Shown in pieces: positions 26,117-35,677 of a stretch of DNA of 64,000 bases. How positions within the stretch are numbered: position 1 is the stretch's first letter; the number at the start of each line of letters is the position of its first letter. A program made the translations under genes and the position numbers. The notes under the pieces were generated by a model. That model searched no databases. It was not told the DNA's origin and worked only from the letters and a program-made list of their open reading frames with translations. Origin of the DNA: Bacillus atrophaeus (GTDB lineage: Bacteria > Bacillota > Bacilli > Bacillales > Bacillaceae); the NCBI RefSeq assembly GCF_001584335.1, contig NZ_LSBB01000001.1:62001-126000 (forward strand). The letters are read 5' to 3'.

Positions 26117-27007
26117 ATGAATAAGCAAATTTCAATTATTGGAATGCCAATGGATTTAGGACAAGCACGACGCGGAGTTGACATGGGGCCGAGTGCGATA
26201 CGATATGCCCATCTTATCGAACGGTTATCAGAAATGGGTTATTCGGTTGAAGACCTCGGCGACATCCCGATCAACCGCGAAAATATTAAAAATGACCAAG
26301 AACTGAAAAACTTACATTCCGTACTGGCGGGGAATGAAAAGCTCGCCCAAATGGTCAACAATGTCATTGAAGAACAAAAATTTCCGATGGTCCTAGGCGG
26401 CGACCACAGCATCGCCATCGGCACGCTGGCCGGTACGGCAAAGCATTACGATAAGCTCGGCGTCATTTGGTATGACGCACACGGCGATTTGAATACGCTT
26501 GAAACATCACCATCAGGCAATATTCACGGGATGCCGCTTGCCGTCAGCCTTGGCATCGGCCATGAGTCATTGGTGAATCTGGAAGGCTACGCGCCGAAGA
26601 TCAAACCGGAAAACGTCGTCATTATCGGAGCCCGTTCACTAGATGAAGGAGAGCGCAAGTATATCAAGGAAAGCGGTATGAAGGTATACACCATGCATGA
26701 AATCGACCGCCTTGGCATGACAAAGGTCATCGAAGAAACCCTTGATTACCTGTCAGACTGTGACGGCGTCCACCTCAGCCTTGATTTAGACGGACTCGAT
26801 CCAAGCGATGCACCGGGTGTCGGCACCCCTGTCGTCGGCGGCATCAGCTACAGAGAGAGCCACCTGGCTATGGAAATGCTGTACGATGCGGGGATCATTA
26901 CTTCCGCTGAATTTGTAGAAGTGAATCCGATCCTGGATCACAAAAACAAAACCGGAAATGCAGCAGTTGAGCTTGCTGAATCATTGCTGGGCAAAAAATT
27001 GCTATAA
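26117..27007 (+). CDS. rocF: Arginase RocF
   Basis: Arginase hydrolyses arginine to ornithine and urea. The 296-residue ureohydrolase has the three Mn-binding motifs GGDHSIAIG, WYDAHGDLNT and SLDLDGLDP. The substrate loop has SGNIHGMPLAV. The start ATG 26117 (MNKQISIIGMPMDLG) is preceded by GAGGTGG; the in-frame extension to 26051 has no site. It is the last gene of rocDEF and ends in a terminator. Confidence 0.96.
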   Translation: MNKQISIIGMPMDLGQARRGVDMGPSAIRYAHLIERLSEMGYSVEDLGDIPINRENIKNDQELKNLHSVLAGNEKLAQMVNNVIEEQKFPMVLGGDHSIAIGTLAGTAKHYDKLGVIWYDAHGDLNTLETSPSGNIHGMPLAVSLGIGHESLVNLEGYAPKIKPENVVIIGARSLDEGERKYIKESGMKVYTMHEIDRLGMTKVIEETLDYLSDCDGVHLSLDLDGLDPSDAPGVGTPVVGGISYRESHLAMEMLYDAGIITSAEFVEVNPILDHKNKTGNAAVELAESLLGKKLL

Positions 27008-27011
27008 AAAG

Positions 27012-27040
27012 AAAACCTCCGTCTGCACGGAGGTTTTTTT
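27012..27040 (+). terminator. Terminator of rocDEF
   Basis: AAAACCTCCGT/ACGGAGGTTTTTTT hairpin with loop CTGC. Confidence 0.9.
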
Positions 27041-27060
27041 ATGAAATAGGAGGAGGAAGT

Positions 27061-27531
27061 ATGCCGATCACATTGAAGCCGATGGAGGAAAGTGAATTCC
27101 AGGCTTTCTGCGCGTATTCAAATCAACACTATGCGAAGGAAAAAATAACAGCAGGTACATGGACAGAAGAGGATGCAGATGAGAAAGCAAAGGCCGCCTT
27201 CTGCCATCTTTTACCAGAAGGCTTACAAACACAGCATCACCGCCACTGGACCATCACACGCAATGAGACGGAATCCATCGGCTGGCTGTGGCTGTATATT
27301 GATCCGATTCATCCGCAGCGAGCAGCCTTTATCTACGGCTTTGGCTTGTATGAGCCATACAGGGGACAGGGCTTAGCCAAACAAGCGCTGGCCGCATTAG
27401 ACGCCAAGGCGAAGGAGCTGGGCGTCAAAAAACTGTCTTTGCATGTGTTTGCCCATAATGAAACAGCACGGCGGCTTTACGAACATACCGGCTATACCGA
27501 AACAGATATCAGCATGAGCAAGGAACTATGA
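27061..27531 (+). CDS. yycN: GNAT-family acetyltransferase YycN
   Basis: A 156-residue N-acetyltransferase. The acetyl-CoA-binding motif A is visible as LYEPYRGQGLAKQALAALD (about 97-115), followed by LSLHVFAHNETARRLYEHTGY, the classical motif B. YycN is similar to spermine/spermidine or diamine acetyltransferases in annotation, but the substrate is not proven. AGGAGGAAG lies just upstream of the ATG. It follows rocF after the terminator. Confidence 0.88.
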   Translation: MPITLKPMEESEFQAFCAYSNQHYAKEKITAGTWTEEDADEKAKAAFCHLLPEGLQTQHHRHWTITRNETESIGWLWLYIDPIHPQRAAFIYGFGLYEPYRGQGLAKQALAALDAKAKELGVKKLSLHVFAHNETARRLYEHTGYTETDISMSKEL

Positions 27532-27534
27532 TGG

Positions 27535-27571
27535 GAAGAGAGGGCTGCGTCAGAAAAGTCCTCTCTTTTCT
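27535..27571 (+). terminator. Terminator of yycN
   Basis: GAAGAGAGG/CCTCTCTTTTC stem with a 16-nt loop. Confidence 0.65.
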
Positions 27572-27746
27572 TTATGTCCTTTGTCAGACTATCTCTAAAG
27601 AATCATTTTAGCCCATCTCGATTTATCCTGTGTACAAGAAATATTTTTAAAAAATTGTAAATTTAATAGACTATTTGTAATAATCTGATATTATAATGAA
27701 TATATGGAACTTAATTTCCATTAAAACAATGAAAAGAGGCGATGTA

Positions 27747-28496
27747 ATGAAAAGAAAATCGAAGGTTTATGGCGTGATCCTATCCTTCACTCTGGCTCTT
27801 ACTCTCACCACACCACTGTCAAACGCGCAAGCCGCAAAAACGTCAGCAGACTATCCTTATGCCGAAGAAATAGCTGCACTCCAGCCAGGCACCACTCCTG
27901 AAGAAGTCATCCAATCTGCAAAACAGCTCGCAAAACAGGAGAACGTAAAAACAGAAGCCATCCTCAAACAATTCCATCAAGAGATCACCGCTGACAAAGC
28001 CGAAGGAGACAAAATCGCCAAAAAAAGCTACTCGACCATGGGCGGCTCCTCAGGCTCGAAAAAACTGCCGAAAAGCTCCAAAGGGAACATTTATTATACC
28101 AACTCTTACACAGCCTACTATAACCACGGACATGTCGGAATGTATTCCGCCGCGGACAAAATTGTTGAATCTGTACCCGGTGACGGAGTCAGACAGATTG
28201 CCTACAACGCCAGAGATGTAGAGGATAACTCCATCGTGCAAAGCGTCAGCGTCACATCCTCCCAAAAAACAGCCGCAGCCGACTGGGCGGTATCCAAGGT
28301 CGGAGATGCGTACTCTTTTAACTTTATCAACAACAGAAACACAGGACATGACGGCGCGAAAAACTGTTCCAAATTATTATGGTCCGCCTTCTTGCTGAAA
28401 GCGGGTATTGATATTGACAGCAACGGAGGAGCCGGGGTGTATCCGCGTGACATCACAAGCTCCTCATATACAACAACCATTGCGACCATTAACTAA
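27747..28496 (+). CDS. yycO: Secreted YiiX/NlpC-P60-like hydrolase YycO
   Basis: A 249-residue protein with a clear Sec signal peptide (KRKSKVYGVILSFTLALTLTTPLSNAQA, cleavage after AQA). The mature part holds a papain-like NlpC/P60 fold of the YycO/YiiX group: the His in YYNHGHVGMYSA at about 130 and the Cys in HDGAKNCSKLLWSAF at about 210. In this permuted subgroup the His precedes the Cys. It is likely a cell-wall or amide hydrolase outside the cell; the substrate is unknown. The start ATG 27747 has AGAGGCGATG upstream; the frame from 27696 is not needed. Confidence 0.85.
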   Translation: MKRKSKVYGVILSFTLALTLTTPLSNAQAAKTSADYPYAEEIAALQPGTTPEEVIQSAKQLAKQENVKTEAILKQFHQEITADKAEGDKIAKKSYSTMGGSSGSKKLPKSSKGNIYYTNSYTAYYNHGHVGMYSAADKIVESVPGDGVRQIAYNARDVEDNSIVQSVSVTSSQKTAAADWAVSKVGDAYSFNFINNRNTGHDGAKNCSKLLWSAFLLKAGIDIDSNGGAGVYPRDITSSSYTTTIATIN

Positions 28497-28503
28497 ATAA
28501 ACA

Positions 28504-28544
28504 GATGGAAAGCCTGAAAAGCGGTTCTTTTTGGGCTTTCCATC
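28504..28544. terminator. Hairpin between yycO and yycP
   Basis: ATGGAAAGCC/GGCTTTCCAT gives a strong stem around an 18-nt loop, but no T-run follows, so termination may be partial or the hairpin may protect the mRNA end. Confidence 0.4.
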
Positions 28545-28558
28545 TTAAGGAGAGGGCA

Positions 28559-29734
28559 ATGAAGAAAAAATCATGGTGGATCATCTTGCTCAGCATTGTC
28601 ATCGCCGCGTCTGCCGCAGTCGCCATATACGCATCATCAGCCGAAAAAGGCTACATCGCCGTGGATAAAAAGGATCTGAAGCAGAAGGACTTTCTGGATG
28701 ATAAGGACGCACTGCTTTACTTTTCCACCGCTGCTGATCAGGATACATTTGGCGGTGGAAAAAGCTATGCCCTATTTGCCGGCCAAAACGGCAGCCTGTC
28801 TTCTTTTAAGATGAGGGGGCTTGAACAAGGCTCTGCCGGCGTAAATGGCGAGAGTGTCATGCTGGAGGATAAAAAAACGATTTTCACAATTAAAAACGGG
28901 CTTACAGCCTATGACAGAACGTATCAGCATACAGGAGACAGCGCCGGCTATGTTGGAGACCAAAACGGCTTCTACACCCTGTATAACTCCGGATTTGATA
29001 AAGACGGCAATCACTACCGCTCAGAACTCTACCGCCAATTCAACGGGAAATGGAAAAAGGACGTCATCCCCTTCTACATCCGCGCTTCCGGATTTGACGG
29101 CGATTCCATCTATGCGCTGATTCCGACGGATGATGAAAAAGGATACAAGATACTGAAAATACGAACTGACCAAAAAGACCTTACCTATGAAACGATAGCG
29201 GAATGGACCTACAAAGAAGGAACTTCGGTCGAATCCCAGCTCGCGGCTGATCAGGAATCGGTCCATTTTGTCGTACGGGGTGAAAAAGCGGACAATATCT
29301 ATCAAATGGTCAAAGTCGATAAAAAAAGCGGCAAAGTTGAACTTCATGACATCGCCACATACAAAAAAGACGAACAAGTTCTATACGACTCCATGCCGTT
29401 CAGCTTCAAAAAAAGCTTTTTCTCCTATCAAAAGCATCTTTATTTCATCGACGGCTTCGGCAAAGTCTATCAAATCAACTCCCAAACAGGTAAAAGCAAA
29501 GCCGCTTTTACGCTTTCCCAAGAAAAAATGAAATCTGATTTCAAAGAGATTCACAGAAAAGGCGACAAACTCTATTTCTTCACATACAGCTACAACAAAC
29601 CCGCAAGCATTGAGCAATATAGCTTGAAAACAGGGAAGAAGCTTAATGATAAAGAAATAGAAGATGTAAAAAAAGTCGTGACCCCGAAAAGCCATTTGAA
29701 GCTTTATGATTTTCAGGTGTTGAAGGGTTTTTGA
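28559..29734 (+). CDS. yycP: Membrane-anchored lipid-free beta-propeller-like protein YycP
   Basis: A 391-residue protein with one N-terminal membrane anchor or uncleaved signal (WWIILLSIVIAASAAVAIYA) and a large extracytoplasmic part rich in beta strands with repeated patterns such as GEKGY-, NGFYTLYNSGF, and DSIYALIPTDDEKGYKIL, which suggest a propeller. No catalytic motif is seen. It follows yycO closely, with the ATG 28559 behind AAGGAGAGGG. The function is unknown. Confidence 0.8.
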   Translation: MKKKSWWIILLSIVIAASAAVAIYASSAEKGYIAVDKKDLKQKDFLDDKDALLYFSTAADQDTFGGGKSYALFAGQNGSLSSFKMRGLEQGSAGVNGESVMLEDKKTIFTIKNGLTAYDRTYQHTGDSAGYVGDQNGFYTLYNSGFDKDGNHYRSELYRQFNGKWKKDVIPFYIRASGFDGDSIYALIPTDDEKGYKILKIRTDQKDLTYETIAEWTYKEGTSVESQLAADQESVHFVVRGEKADNIYQMVKVDKKSGKVELHDIATYKKDEQVLYDSMPFSFKKSFFSYQKHLYFIDGFGKVYQINSQTGKSKAAFTLSQEKMKSDFKEIHRKGDKLYFFTYSYNKPASIEQYSLKTGKKLNDKEIEDVKKVVTPKSHLKLYDFQVLKGF

Positions 29735-29788
29735 TAGAAAGTACAAAGGGAATATAGACAAAAGGAGATGATGGGAAGGAGAAATAAC

Positions 29789-29965
29789 ATGAGCAAAAAA
29801 CGTGTCATACTGCTGGCAGCCATGATCACCCTGACCTCAACAGCCACCGTGTTTCTTTTAAATAGAGGAAAAACCGATTGGTTTGACATCATCGGCACAA
29901 TTATCGCTTGTTTGACATGCGTTTTGATTGCTTTGAAGATAGAGAAAAAAGAGAAAAAGCAGTGA
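29789..29965 (+). CDS. yycQ: Small membrane protein YycQ
   Basis: A 58-residue protein with two hydrophobic segments (VILLAAMITLTSTATVFLL and IIGTIIACLTCVLIALKI) and a lysine-rich tail KIEKKEKKQ, so it is likely a two-span membrane protein with both ends inside. The start ATG 29789 has AAGGAG 7 nt upstream; an earlier ATG at 29771 is less well placed. It lies about 50 nt after yycP. The function is unknown. Confidence 0.75.
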   Translation: MSKKRVILLAAMITLTSTATVFLLNRGKTDWFDIIGTIIACLTCVLIALKIEKKEKKQ

Positions 29966-30079
29966 TGATAAAGGGAAAACGTGATCCCGGACCGAAATCA
30001 TCTGAAAAGCGGGATTGCCGATTTGGCAGAAATCCAAGCGAATTCTATTTTTATATAAGTTCTAAAGGGAGGAATGGCG

Positions 30080-31291
30080 TTGTCAGCGAACAAAGCGGTT
30101 GTGTATAAAGGAAATGGAAACGTGGCGGTGGAAGACATCGGATATCCGGAATTAATTCTGAGGGACGGGCCCGGCGTTCCGAAAGCAAATGTCAATCGGA
30201 AATGTGAGCACGGCGTGATTCTGAAGGTCATCACCACCAACATCTGCGGAAGCGATCAGCACATGGTGAGAGGACGGACGACAGCGCCGGAAGGCTTAGT
30301 GCTCGGGCATGAAATCACCGGTGAGGTTATTGAAGCCGGCCGGGATGTTGAATTTATCAAAAAAGGCGACATCGTATCCGTTCCCTTCAATATTGCCTGC
30401 GGACGCTGTGTCATGTGCAAGACGCAGAAAACGCATGTCTGCCTCAACGTAAATCCGGATCGGCCGGGATCGGCTTACGGCTACGTTGATATGGGCGGAT
30501 GGGTCGGCGGACAGTCCGAATACGTCATGGTGCCGTACGCCGATTTTCAGCTTTTGGTATTCCCGGATAAAGAACAGGCGTTAGAGAAAATTCTCGATTT
30601 GACCATGCTGTCCGACATTTTTCCGACCGGATTTCACGGCGCATATACAGCGGGTGTCCAAACCGGATCAACAGTCTATATCGCGGGAGCGGGGCCAGTC
30701 GGTTTAGCAGCCGCACACTCCGCCCAGCTTCTCGGCGCTTCTACAGTCATTGTCGGCGATTTGAACGAAGACAGGCTGGCACAGGCGAGAAGTTTCGGCT
30801 GTGAAACCGTCAACGTGCAAAAACACGACCGCCTCGGCGAGCAAATTGAACAAATATTAGGTGAACCGACCGTTGATGCCGCCGTCGATTGCGTTGGGTT
30901 TGAAGCAACAGGACACGGCAATCAAGGGGAAGCCCCCGCCGCGGTGCTGAACTCCATTATGGATGTCACCCAAGTCGGCGGAAGCCTCGGCATTCCGGGC
31001 CTATATGTCACTGAAGACCCGGGCTCAAGCGACGCAGACGCCAAAAAAGGCTCATTAAAAATCCGATTCGGCCTAGGCTGGGCAAAAGCCCATACCTTCG
31101 TCACCGGACAAACACCGGCCATGAAGTATAACCGCAATCTCATGAAAGCGATCCTGAGCGGCAGAGCGCAAATCGCAAAAGCCGTCAACGCCACCGTCAT
31201 TTCTCTGGACGACGCGCCAAAAGGCTACAGCGACTTTGACAAAGGAGCGGCGAAGAAATTTGTGATTGATCCGCATGGAACATTGAACTAA
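30080..31291 (+). CDS. yycR: Zinc-dependent dehydrogenase YycR (glutathione-independent formaldehyde dehydrogenase type)
   Basis: A zinc-dependent medium-chain dehydrogenase of about 403 residues. Catalytic zinc ligands appear in TNICGSDQH and GHEITGEV. The structural-zinc cluster is CGRCVMCKTQKTHVC, and the nucleotide fold has AGAGPVGLAAAHSAQLLGA. The insert SAYGYVDMGGWVGGQSEYV is typical of the FdhA/dismutating formaldehyde dehydrogenase subgroup. The start is set at TTG 30080, since GGAGG is 7 nt before it; the ATG at 30074 lies only 1 nt from that site. It is likely involved in aldehyde detoxification; the substrate is unproven. Confidence 0.88.
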   Translation: MSANKAVVYKGNGNVAVEDIGYPELILRDGPGVPKANVNRKCEHGVILKVITTNICGSDQHMVRGRTTAPEGLVLGHEITGEVIEAGRDVEFIKKGDIVSVPFNIACGRCVMCKTQKTHVCLNVNPDRPGSAYGYVDMGGWVGGQSEYVMVPYADFQLLVFPDKEQALEKILDLTMLSDIFPTGFHGAYTAGVQTGSTVYIAGAGPVGLAAAHSAQLLGASTVIVGDLNEDRLAQARSFGCETVNVQKHDRLGEQIEQILGEPTVDAAVDCVGFEATGHGNQGEAPAAVLNSIMDVTQVGGSLGIPGLYVTEDPGSSDADAKKGSLKIRFGLGWAKAHTFVTGQTPAMKYNRNLMKAILSGRAQIAKAVNATVISLDDAPKGYSDFDKGAAKKFVIDPHGTLN

Positions 31292-31301
31292 ATCAAGAGG
31301 G

Positions 31302-31336
31302 AAAGCCGGACGTTCTGGGAACGCCGGCTTTTTTGT
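31302..31336 (+). terminator. Terminator of yycR
   Basis: AAGCCGG-A-CGTTC/GAACG-CCGGCTT stem, loop TGG, then TTTTTT. Confidence 0.85.
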
Positions 31337-31478
31337 GAGAGAAAACGGATTCATCAACAGCTTTGCTTGTCGAATTGTGGATAAAACTCAGTCCGAAGCA
31401 CTACTAACATGTGAATAAATAGGTTATATTGGGAAGAGAACATTTGCAGAATGCAAGAAAACATCGGAGGATTTAAAA

Positions 31479-31649
31479 ATGAAAAATGCTTATTATTCCT
31501 GTGAAGAACACATCGAAACTGTGCTGGATATGTACATAGACGACCACGAACTCCCGCCCGAAATCAGAAAAATCGAACATACTAACAGTTTATCCACAGC
31601 CTGTGAATTATGTGGGGAGACCGCAGTATATATAGTGGGGAACGAATGA
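31479..31649 (+). CDS. yyzF: CxxH/CxxC small metal-binding-like protein YyzF
   Basis: A 56-residue protein (start MKNAYYSCEEHIETVLDMY) with CEEH near the N-terminus and CELC near the C-terminus, the pattern that defines the CxxH/CxxC protein family and suggests a zinc site. CGGAGG lies 9-10 nt upstream of the ATG. It sits just upstream of rlmH, as in B. subtilis and other Bacillaceae. The function is unknown. The acidic middle (DDHELPPEIRKIEH) is typical of the family. Confidence 0.85.
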   Translation: MKNAYYSCEEHIETVLDMYIDDHELPPEIRKIEHTNSLSTACELCGETAVYIVGNE

Positions 31650-31729
31650 TCTTACACAAAATACAGAAAAGATATCCACAATTGTGGACAACATATATGA
31701 ATAACTTGTTTCTAAGGTGGGGATGACCT

Positions 31730-32209
31730 GTGAATATCAATATTGTGACAATCGGAAAACTAAAAGAAAAATACCTCAAGCAAGGCATTGAAGAATACAC
31801 CAAACGACTTTCGGCCTACGCAAAAATCGACATCATCGAACTCCCGGACGAAAAAGCCCCGGAAAATCTAAGCGACCAGGACATGAAAATCATAAAAGAC
31901 AAAGAAGGCGACCGCATTTTATCAAAAATCAGCCCCGACGCCCACGTCATCGCCCTCGCCATCGAAGGAAAAATGAAAACATCCGAAGAACTAGCCGATA
32001 CAATAGATAAGCTGGCTACTTATGGAAAGAGCAAAGTCACCTTCGTCATCGGCGGATCACTCGGATTGAGTGACGCGGTGATGAAGCGAGCGGATGAGAA
32101 ACTGTCGTTTTCGAAAATGACGTTTCCTCATCAGTTGATGCGACTTATTTTAGTGGAGCAGATTTATCGGGCTTTTCGGATTAATCGTGGGGAACCTTAT
32201 CATAAGTAA
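31730..32209 (+). CDS. rlmH: 23S rRNA (pseudouridine-1915-N3) methyltransferase RlmH
   Basis: A 159-residue SPOUT methyltransferase that methylates pseudouridine 1915 in helix 69 of 23S rRNA on assembled ribosomes. The knotted SAM site is seen in [19 protein letters not shown], and the C-terminal [19 protein letters not shown] is almost invariant. It starts at GTG 31730 behind AAGGTGGGGATG. It marks the end of a conserved backbone stretch; an AT-rich accessory segment follows. Confidence 0.96.
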   Translation: MNINIVTIGKLKEKYLKQGIEEYTKRLSAYAKIDIIELPDEKAPENLSDQDMKIIKDKEGDRILSKISPDAHVIALAIEGKMKTSEELADTIDKLATYGKSKVTFVIGGSLGLSDAVMKRADEKLSFSKMTFPHQLMRLILVEQIYRAFRINRGEPYHK

Positions 32210-32382
32210 TCGCAACCTTTATGGTACGGGATTCGGACAAAAATAGAATAACGATTAAATGATAGAAGTAATAACTCTAATAATCATCAAAGAGTTATTA
32301 CCTCTGTTAATTTTTTAATGTTATAATAATGGTGGTAACTTTTTCAAAAAAAAACAAAAAAACACTATTAGAGGGGATACTA

Positions 32383-34143
32383 ATGCAGCTTAAAAGCCTA
32401 ACTATAGAGAATTTTCGAAACTTTGAAAAAGTAAGTATAGATTTAACAAATCAAAATGTTTGTTTTGGAATGAATGATGTGGGTAAAACAAATTTGCTTT
32501 ATGCTATCAGATTCTTATTAGATAGAGATATTCGTAAAAATGGCTTTAAAGAATCAGATTATTTTAGAAATGAAAGAGACAGAGTAATAAGAATAACATT
32601 AGGTGTCGATTTATCTGATCGTCTAAAAGATGAAGATTCCCAGCATATAATAGCCAAAGTGGGAGGGGCAAGGTCAAGTAATGAATTAGATAACTTTTTT
32701 TTTCAGGTAGAAGGTACTTATGATATTAGTGAAGAAGTTGGAATACCTAAAATTTATTGGGGAAGTAATTTAAAGGATTTGGATGAAATAATCCAAAATG
32801 GAATATATAGCAATTTGGATAATTTATTTAAGATCGTATACGTAGATCCAACAATAGATTTAGAAAAAACTTTCTCAAAAAATAGAAGACAGCTATTTGA
32901 TCAAAACAAATTAGATGATAATGATATTACAATTTCCAATGAGATTAAGACTTTAGGAATAGAAATGAACAAAAAAATTAGTAGTATGGGGGTTATTCAG
33001 TCTTTTCAAGATACTATAACAGAAGAGTATAGAAAATTGAAAAAGGAAAAAATAAATATTGAAATGAAATCAGAAATAACCATTAATGGATATTTCAGTA
33101 ACCTTATTCCATATATAAAAAAAGAAAATGATGATAATATTTATCCAACTTCAGGAGACGGAAGAAAGAAGATTTTAGCTTACTCCTTGATAAACCATCT
33201 TATTCAAGCACAAGAAGGAAATAAAATTATTATTCATTTAGTTGAGGAACCAGAAAATAGTTTACATAGATCTATGCAAATTGCTTTATCCAAACAATTA
33301 TTTAACTCTAAAGTATATAAATACTTCTTTCTATCAACACATTCTTCTGAACTACTGTATGAGATGGACAACACATCGTTAATAAGAATTTATTCAGAAG
33401 ATCGGATAAACTGTGATTCATATATTTATAATGTTAGTGAAGAATATAAAAATGTAAAAAAAGAACTTAATAGAGCATTGTCAACAGCTCTTTTTGCTGA
33501 AAAAGTACTTTTAGTAGAAGGTCCTTCAGAAAAAGTATTATTTGAAAAAATTTTAGAAAATGTATATCCCACATATGAGTTAGATGGCGGTTACATATTA
33601 GATGTAGGCGGGATAAAATTTAAACCATATGTAGATGTATTGAAAGGTTTAAATATTACTCCTATAGTAAAAACCGATAATGACTTGAAATCAAAAAGGG
33701 ATAATAAAACAATTTTTGATTTAATAGGAATTAAACGATGCTTAAACCTTATTAATGATGAAGAGAATTCTATTGAGCCAATTGAGATTGAATATTTTGA
33801 AAATGATGCGCAAGGAAAAAGGGTTCCGAATAATAAAGTGAAAAAACAAAAGATAAAAGATAAAAAGTTAGAATTATATGTGTTATTTCAAGACACTATA
33901 GAGCATTTTAAAGAAAATAATATATATTTGTCAAAAATAGATTTAGAACACGACCTCTATGAAGTTATTGGAGACAGAATGGAAGAGATTTTAGGTTCAA
34001 ACCCTATAAACTACCTTCAAGATCATAAGCTACTTAATATGATTGAATTAACTAATGAATTAACGAGAACAGATTGTAACAACATAATTAATCATCCTTT
34101 ATTTGAATCTTTAAGAAAGTTGGTGCCAAATGAAGTTGATTGA
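32383..34143 (+). CDS. gajA: Gabija anti-phage nuclease GajA (OLD-family)
   Basis: A 586-residue protein with an N-terminal ABC-type ATPase domain and a C-terminal Toprim nuclease domain, the OLD-family layout. Visible are the start LKSLTIENFRNFEKVSIDL, the degenerate Walker A NVCFGMNDVGKTNLLYA, YPTSGDGRKKILAYSL, the Walker B region HLVEEPENSLHRSM, FLSTHSSEL, and the Toprim acidic signature KVLLVEGPSEKVLFEKI with VKTDNDLKSK. The sequence matches my memory of GajA from B. cereus closely in these blocks. It senses nucleotide depletion and nicks DNA with GajB. The start ATG 32383 has GAGGGG upstream. It is very AT-rich compared with rlmH and overlaps gajB by 14 nt. Confidence 0.93.
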   Translation: MQLKSLTIENFRNFEKVSIDLTNQNVCFGMNDVGKTNLLYAIRFLLDRDIRKNGFKESDYFRNERDRVIRITLGVDLSDRLKDEDSQHIIAKVGGARSSNELDNFFFQVEGTYDISEEVGIPKIYWGSNLKDLDEIIQNGIYSNLDNLFKIVYVDPTIDLEKTFSKNRRQLFDQNKLDDNDITISNEIKTLGIEMNKKISSMGVIQSFQDTITEEYRKLKKEKINIEMKSEITINGYFSNLIPYIKKENDDNIYPTSGDGRKKILAYSLINHLIQAQEGNKIIIHLVEEPENSLHRSMQIALSKQLFNSKVYKYFFLSTHSSELLYEMDNTSLIRIYSEDRINCDSYIYNVSEEYKNVKKELNRALSTALFAEKVLLVEGPSEKVLFEKILENVYPTYELDGGYILDVGGIKFKPYVDVLKGLNITPIVKTDNDLKSKRDNKTIFDLIGIKRCLNLINDEENSIEPIEIEYFENDAQGKRVPNNKVKKQKIKDKKLELYVLFQDTIEHFKENNIYLSKIDLEHDLYEVIGDRMEEILGSNPINYLQDHKLLNMIELTNELTRTDCNNIINHPLFESLRKLVPNEVD

Positions 34144-35677
34144 TCAGGAAGATAGAACTGCAATTTTAGAAAATAACGATGATATAGTTGTTTCAGCTAG
34201 TGCAGGCTCTGGAAAAACTACAATTATGATAAAGAAAATGGGAATTGAACTTGAAAAAATAACAGACCACCGAACGATAGCAGCTATTACATTTACTGTG
34301 AAAGCAACTGATGAAATTAAAAAAAAAGCAGTAAAAAATATTAAGAAACCCTTTGTTGTTATGACAAATGATTCTTTTATTGAGAATGAGATAATTAGAC
34401 CTTTTATTAAAGATGCATTTGGTAAAGATTACGGAAATGATTATTCTGTTGAATATGGAAATGAATTTAAATTTGATAATTATTCATCTGGACTAAACCA
34501 GTTGAGAAATAATAATATTTTAGGTAGTTTTGAAGATAATAAACGCAATTTCAATTTTAAAGTTGCTAATGATATTTTAGAAAAATCATTAGCTGCACAA
34601 GAATATATTAAAGCAAAGTATTCATGGATCTTTATAGATGAATACCAAGATTCTGATAGGGACATGCACCGTTTTTTTATGAAGTTAAAAAATAAGCTAA
34701 ACATAAAGTTATTTATTGTTGGCGATTCAAAACAGGCAATTTATTTATGGCGTGGAGCAATGAGTAACATATTTAAATTATTAGAGAAAGAAAGTTTTAG
34801 CTCTTATGAACTCGTAACCAATTTTCGTTGTGATAAAGAAATTGAAAACTATGCAAACCTGTTTCATAATTCGCAATATTATTTACACTTATCTGAGAAC
34901 GTAGAGAATGTAGTTTTTAAGGAATACAACACTTTTAGTAATTATTATGAGCGAAGGGATTTTGTCGGTTTTATAGATGAATTCAAAGGACTTATTTTAG
35001 AAAAAACTCTTGAGCTAGATAAAGAAGTAACAATAATCGCCAATTATAATGATGATGCTAAGAAGATAACGGAGTTATTAAATCTAGAAGGGTTTGATTT
35101 TGTTTTTATTCCTAAGACCCCAATTGATGAAGGCATTCCTAATGGATACTTATTAAAAGAACTTGCATTATTTTCAAAGAATTCAACATACACAATCTAT
35201 GATTTTTTAGAAAATACCCATATTGATGAAAGAATTCGCACGAGATATGAAGTTAATAATATTATTGGGAAACTAAAGAAGAATACAAATCCAGACATAG
35301 TTGAAGAAGTAGTTTCTGGCTTAGCCAATTATTTGGAAATATCAATAGGGGAAGATGAAATCGAAAAGTTCTGTGAAAGTATTTGTGATAGTAAATATGA
35401 TATGGCTTTCAGATTAATAGAATCAAAACACAAAGTAATGACGGTTTTTGCTTCAAAGGGATTAGAATTTGAGCAAATAATAAGCTTTTCACGCTATTAT
35501 AAAATTTATAAAGATGAAAATTTGCAAAATCACTATGTATGTATTACACGGGCAAAAGAAAAGTTTATTATGTTCATTGATGATAAAGGATACTACGATT
35601 TTGTTTTAGAAGTAGCAGACAGCAATGGTATTAAAAATATAGAAAAACTAATTAGATATAAGGAAAGTTGTAATTAG
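34130..35677 (+). CDS. gajB: Gabija UvrD-like helicase GajB
   Basis: A 515-residue superfamily 1 helicase with the motifs SASAGSGKTTIMIKKM (I), AAITFTVKATDEIKKKA (Ia), WIFIDEYQDSD (II), IVGDSKQAIYLWRGA (III), TNFRC (IV), VMTVFASKGLEFEQII (V) and HYVCITRAKEKFI (VI). It is shorter than UvrD, as GajB is. It partners GajA in the Gabija complex, where GajB is activated by DNA ends. It starts inside the end of gajA, so expression is coupled. AT-rich and foreign-looking like gajA. Confidence 0.93.
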   Translation: MKLIDQEDRTAILENNDDIVVSASAGSGKTTIMIKKMGIELEKITDHRTIAAITFTVKATDEIKKKAVKNIKKPFVVMTNDSFIENEIIRPFIKDAFGKDYGNDYSVEYGNEFKFDNYSSGLNQLRNNNILGSFEDNKRNFNFKVANDILEKSLAAQEYIKAKYSWIFIDEYQDSDRDMHRFFMKLKNKLNIKLFIVGDSKQAIYLWRGAMSNIFKLLEKESFSSYELVTNFRCDKEIENYANLFHNSQYYLHLSENVENVVFKEYNTFSNYYERRDFVGFIDEFKGLILEKTLELDKEVTIIANYNDDAKKITELLNLEGFDFVFIPKTPIDEGIPNGYLLKELALFSKNSTYTIYDFLENTHIDERIRTRYEVNNIIGKLKKNTNPDIVEEVVSGLANYLEISIGEDEIEKFCESICDSKYDMAFRLIESKHKVMTVFASKGLEFEQIISFSRYYKIYKDENLQNHYVCITRAKEKFIMFIDDKGYYDFVLEVADSNGIKNIEKLIRYKESCN

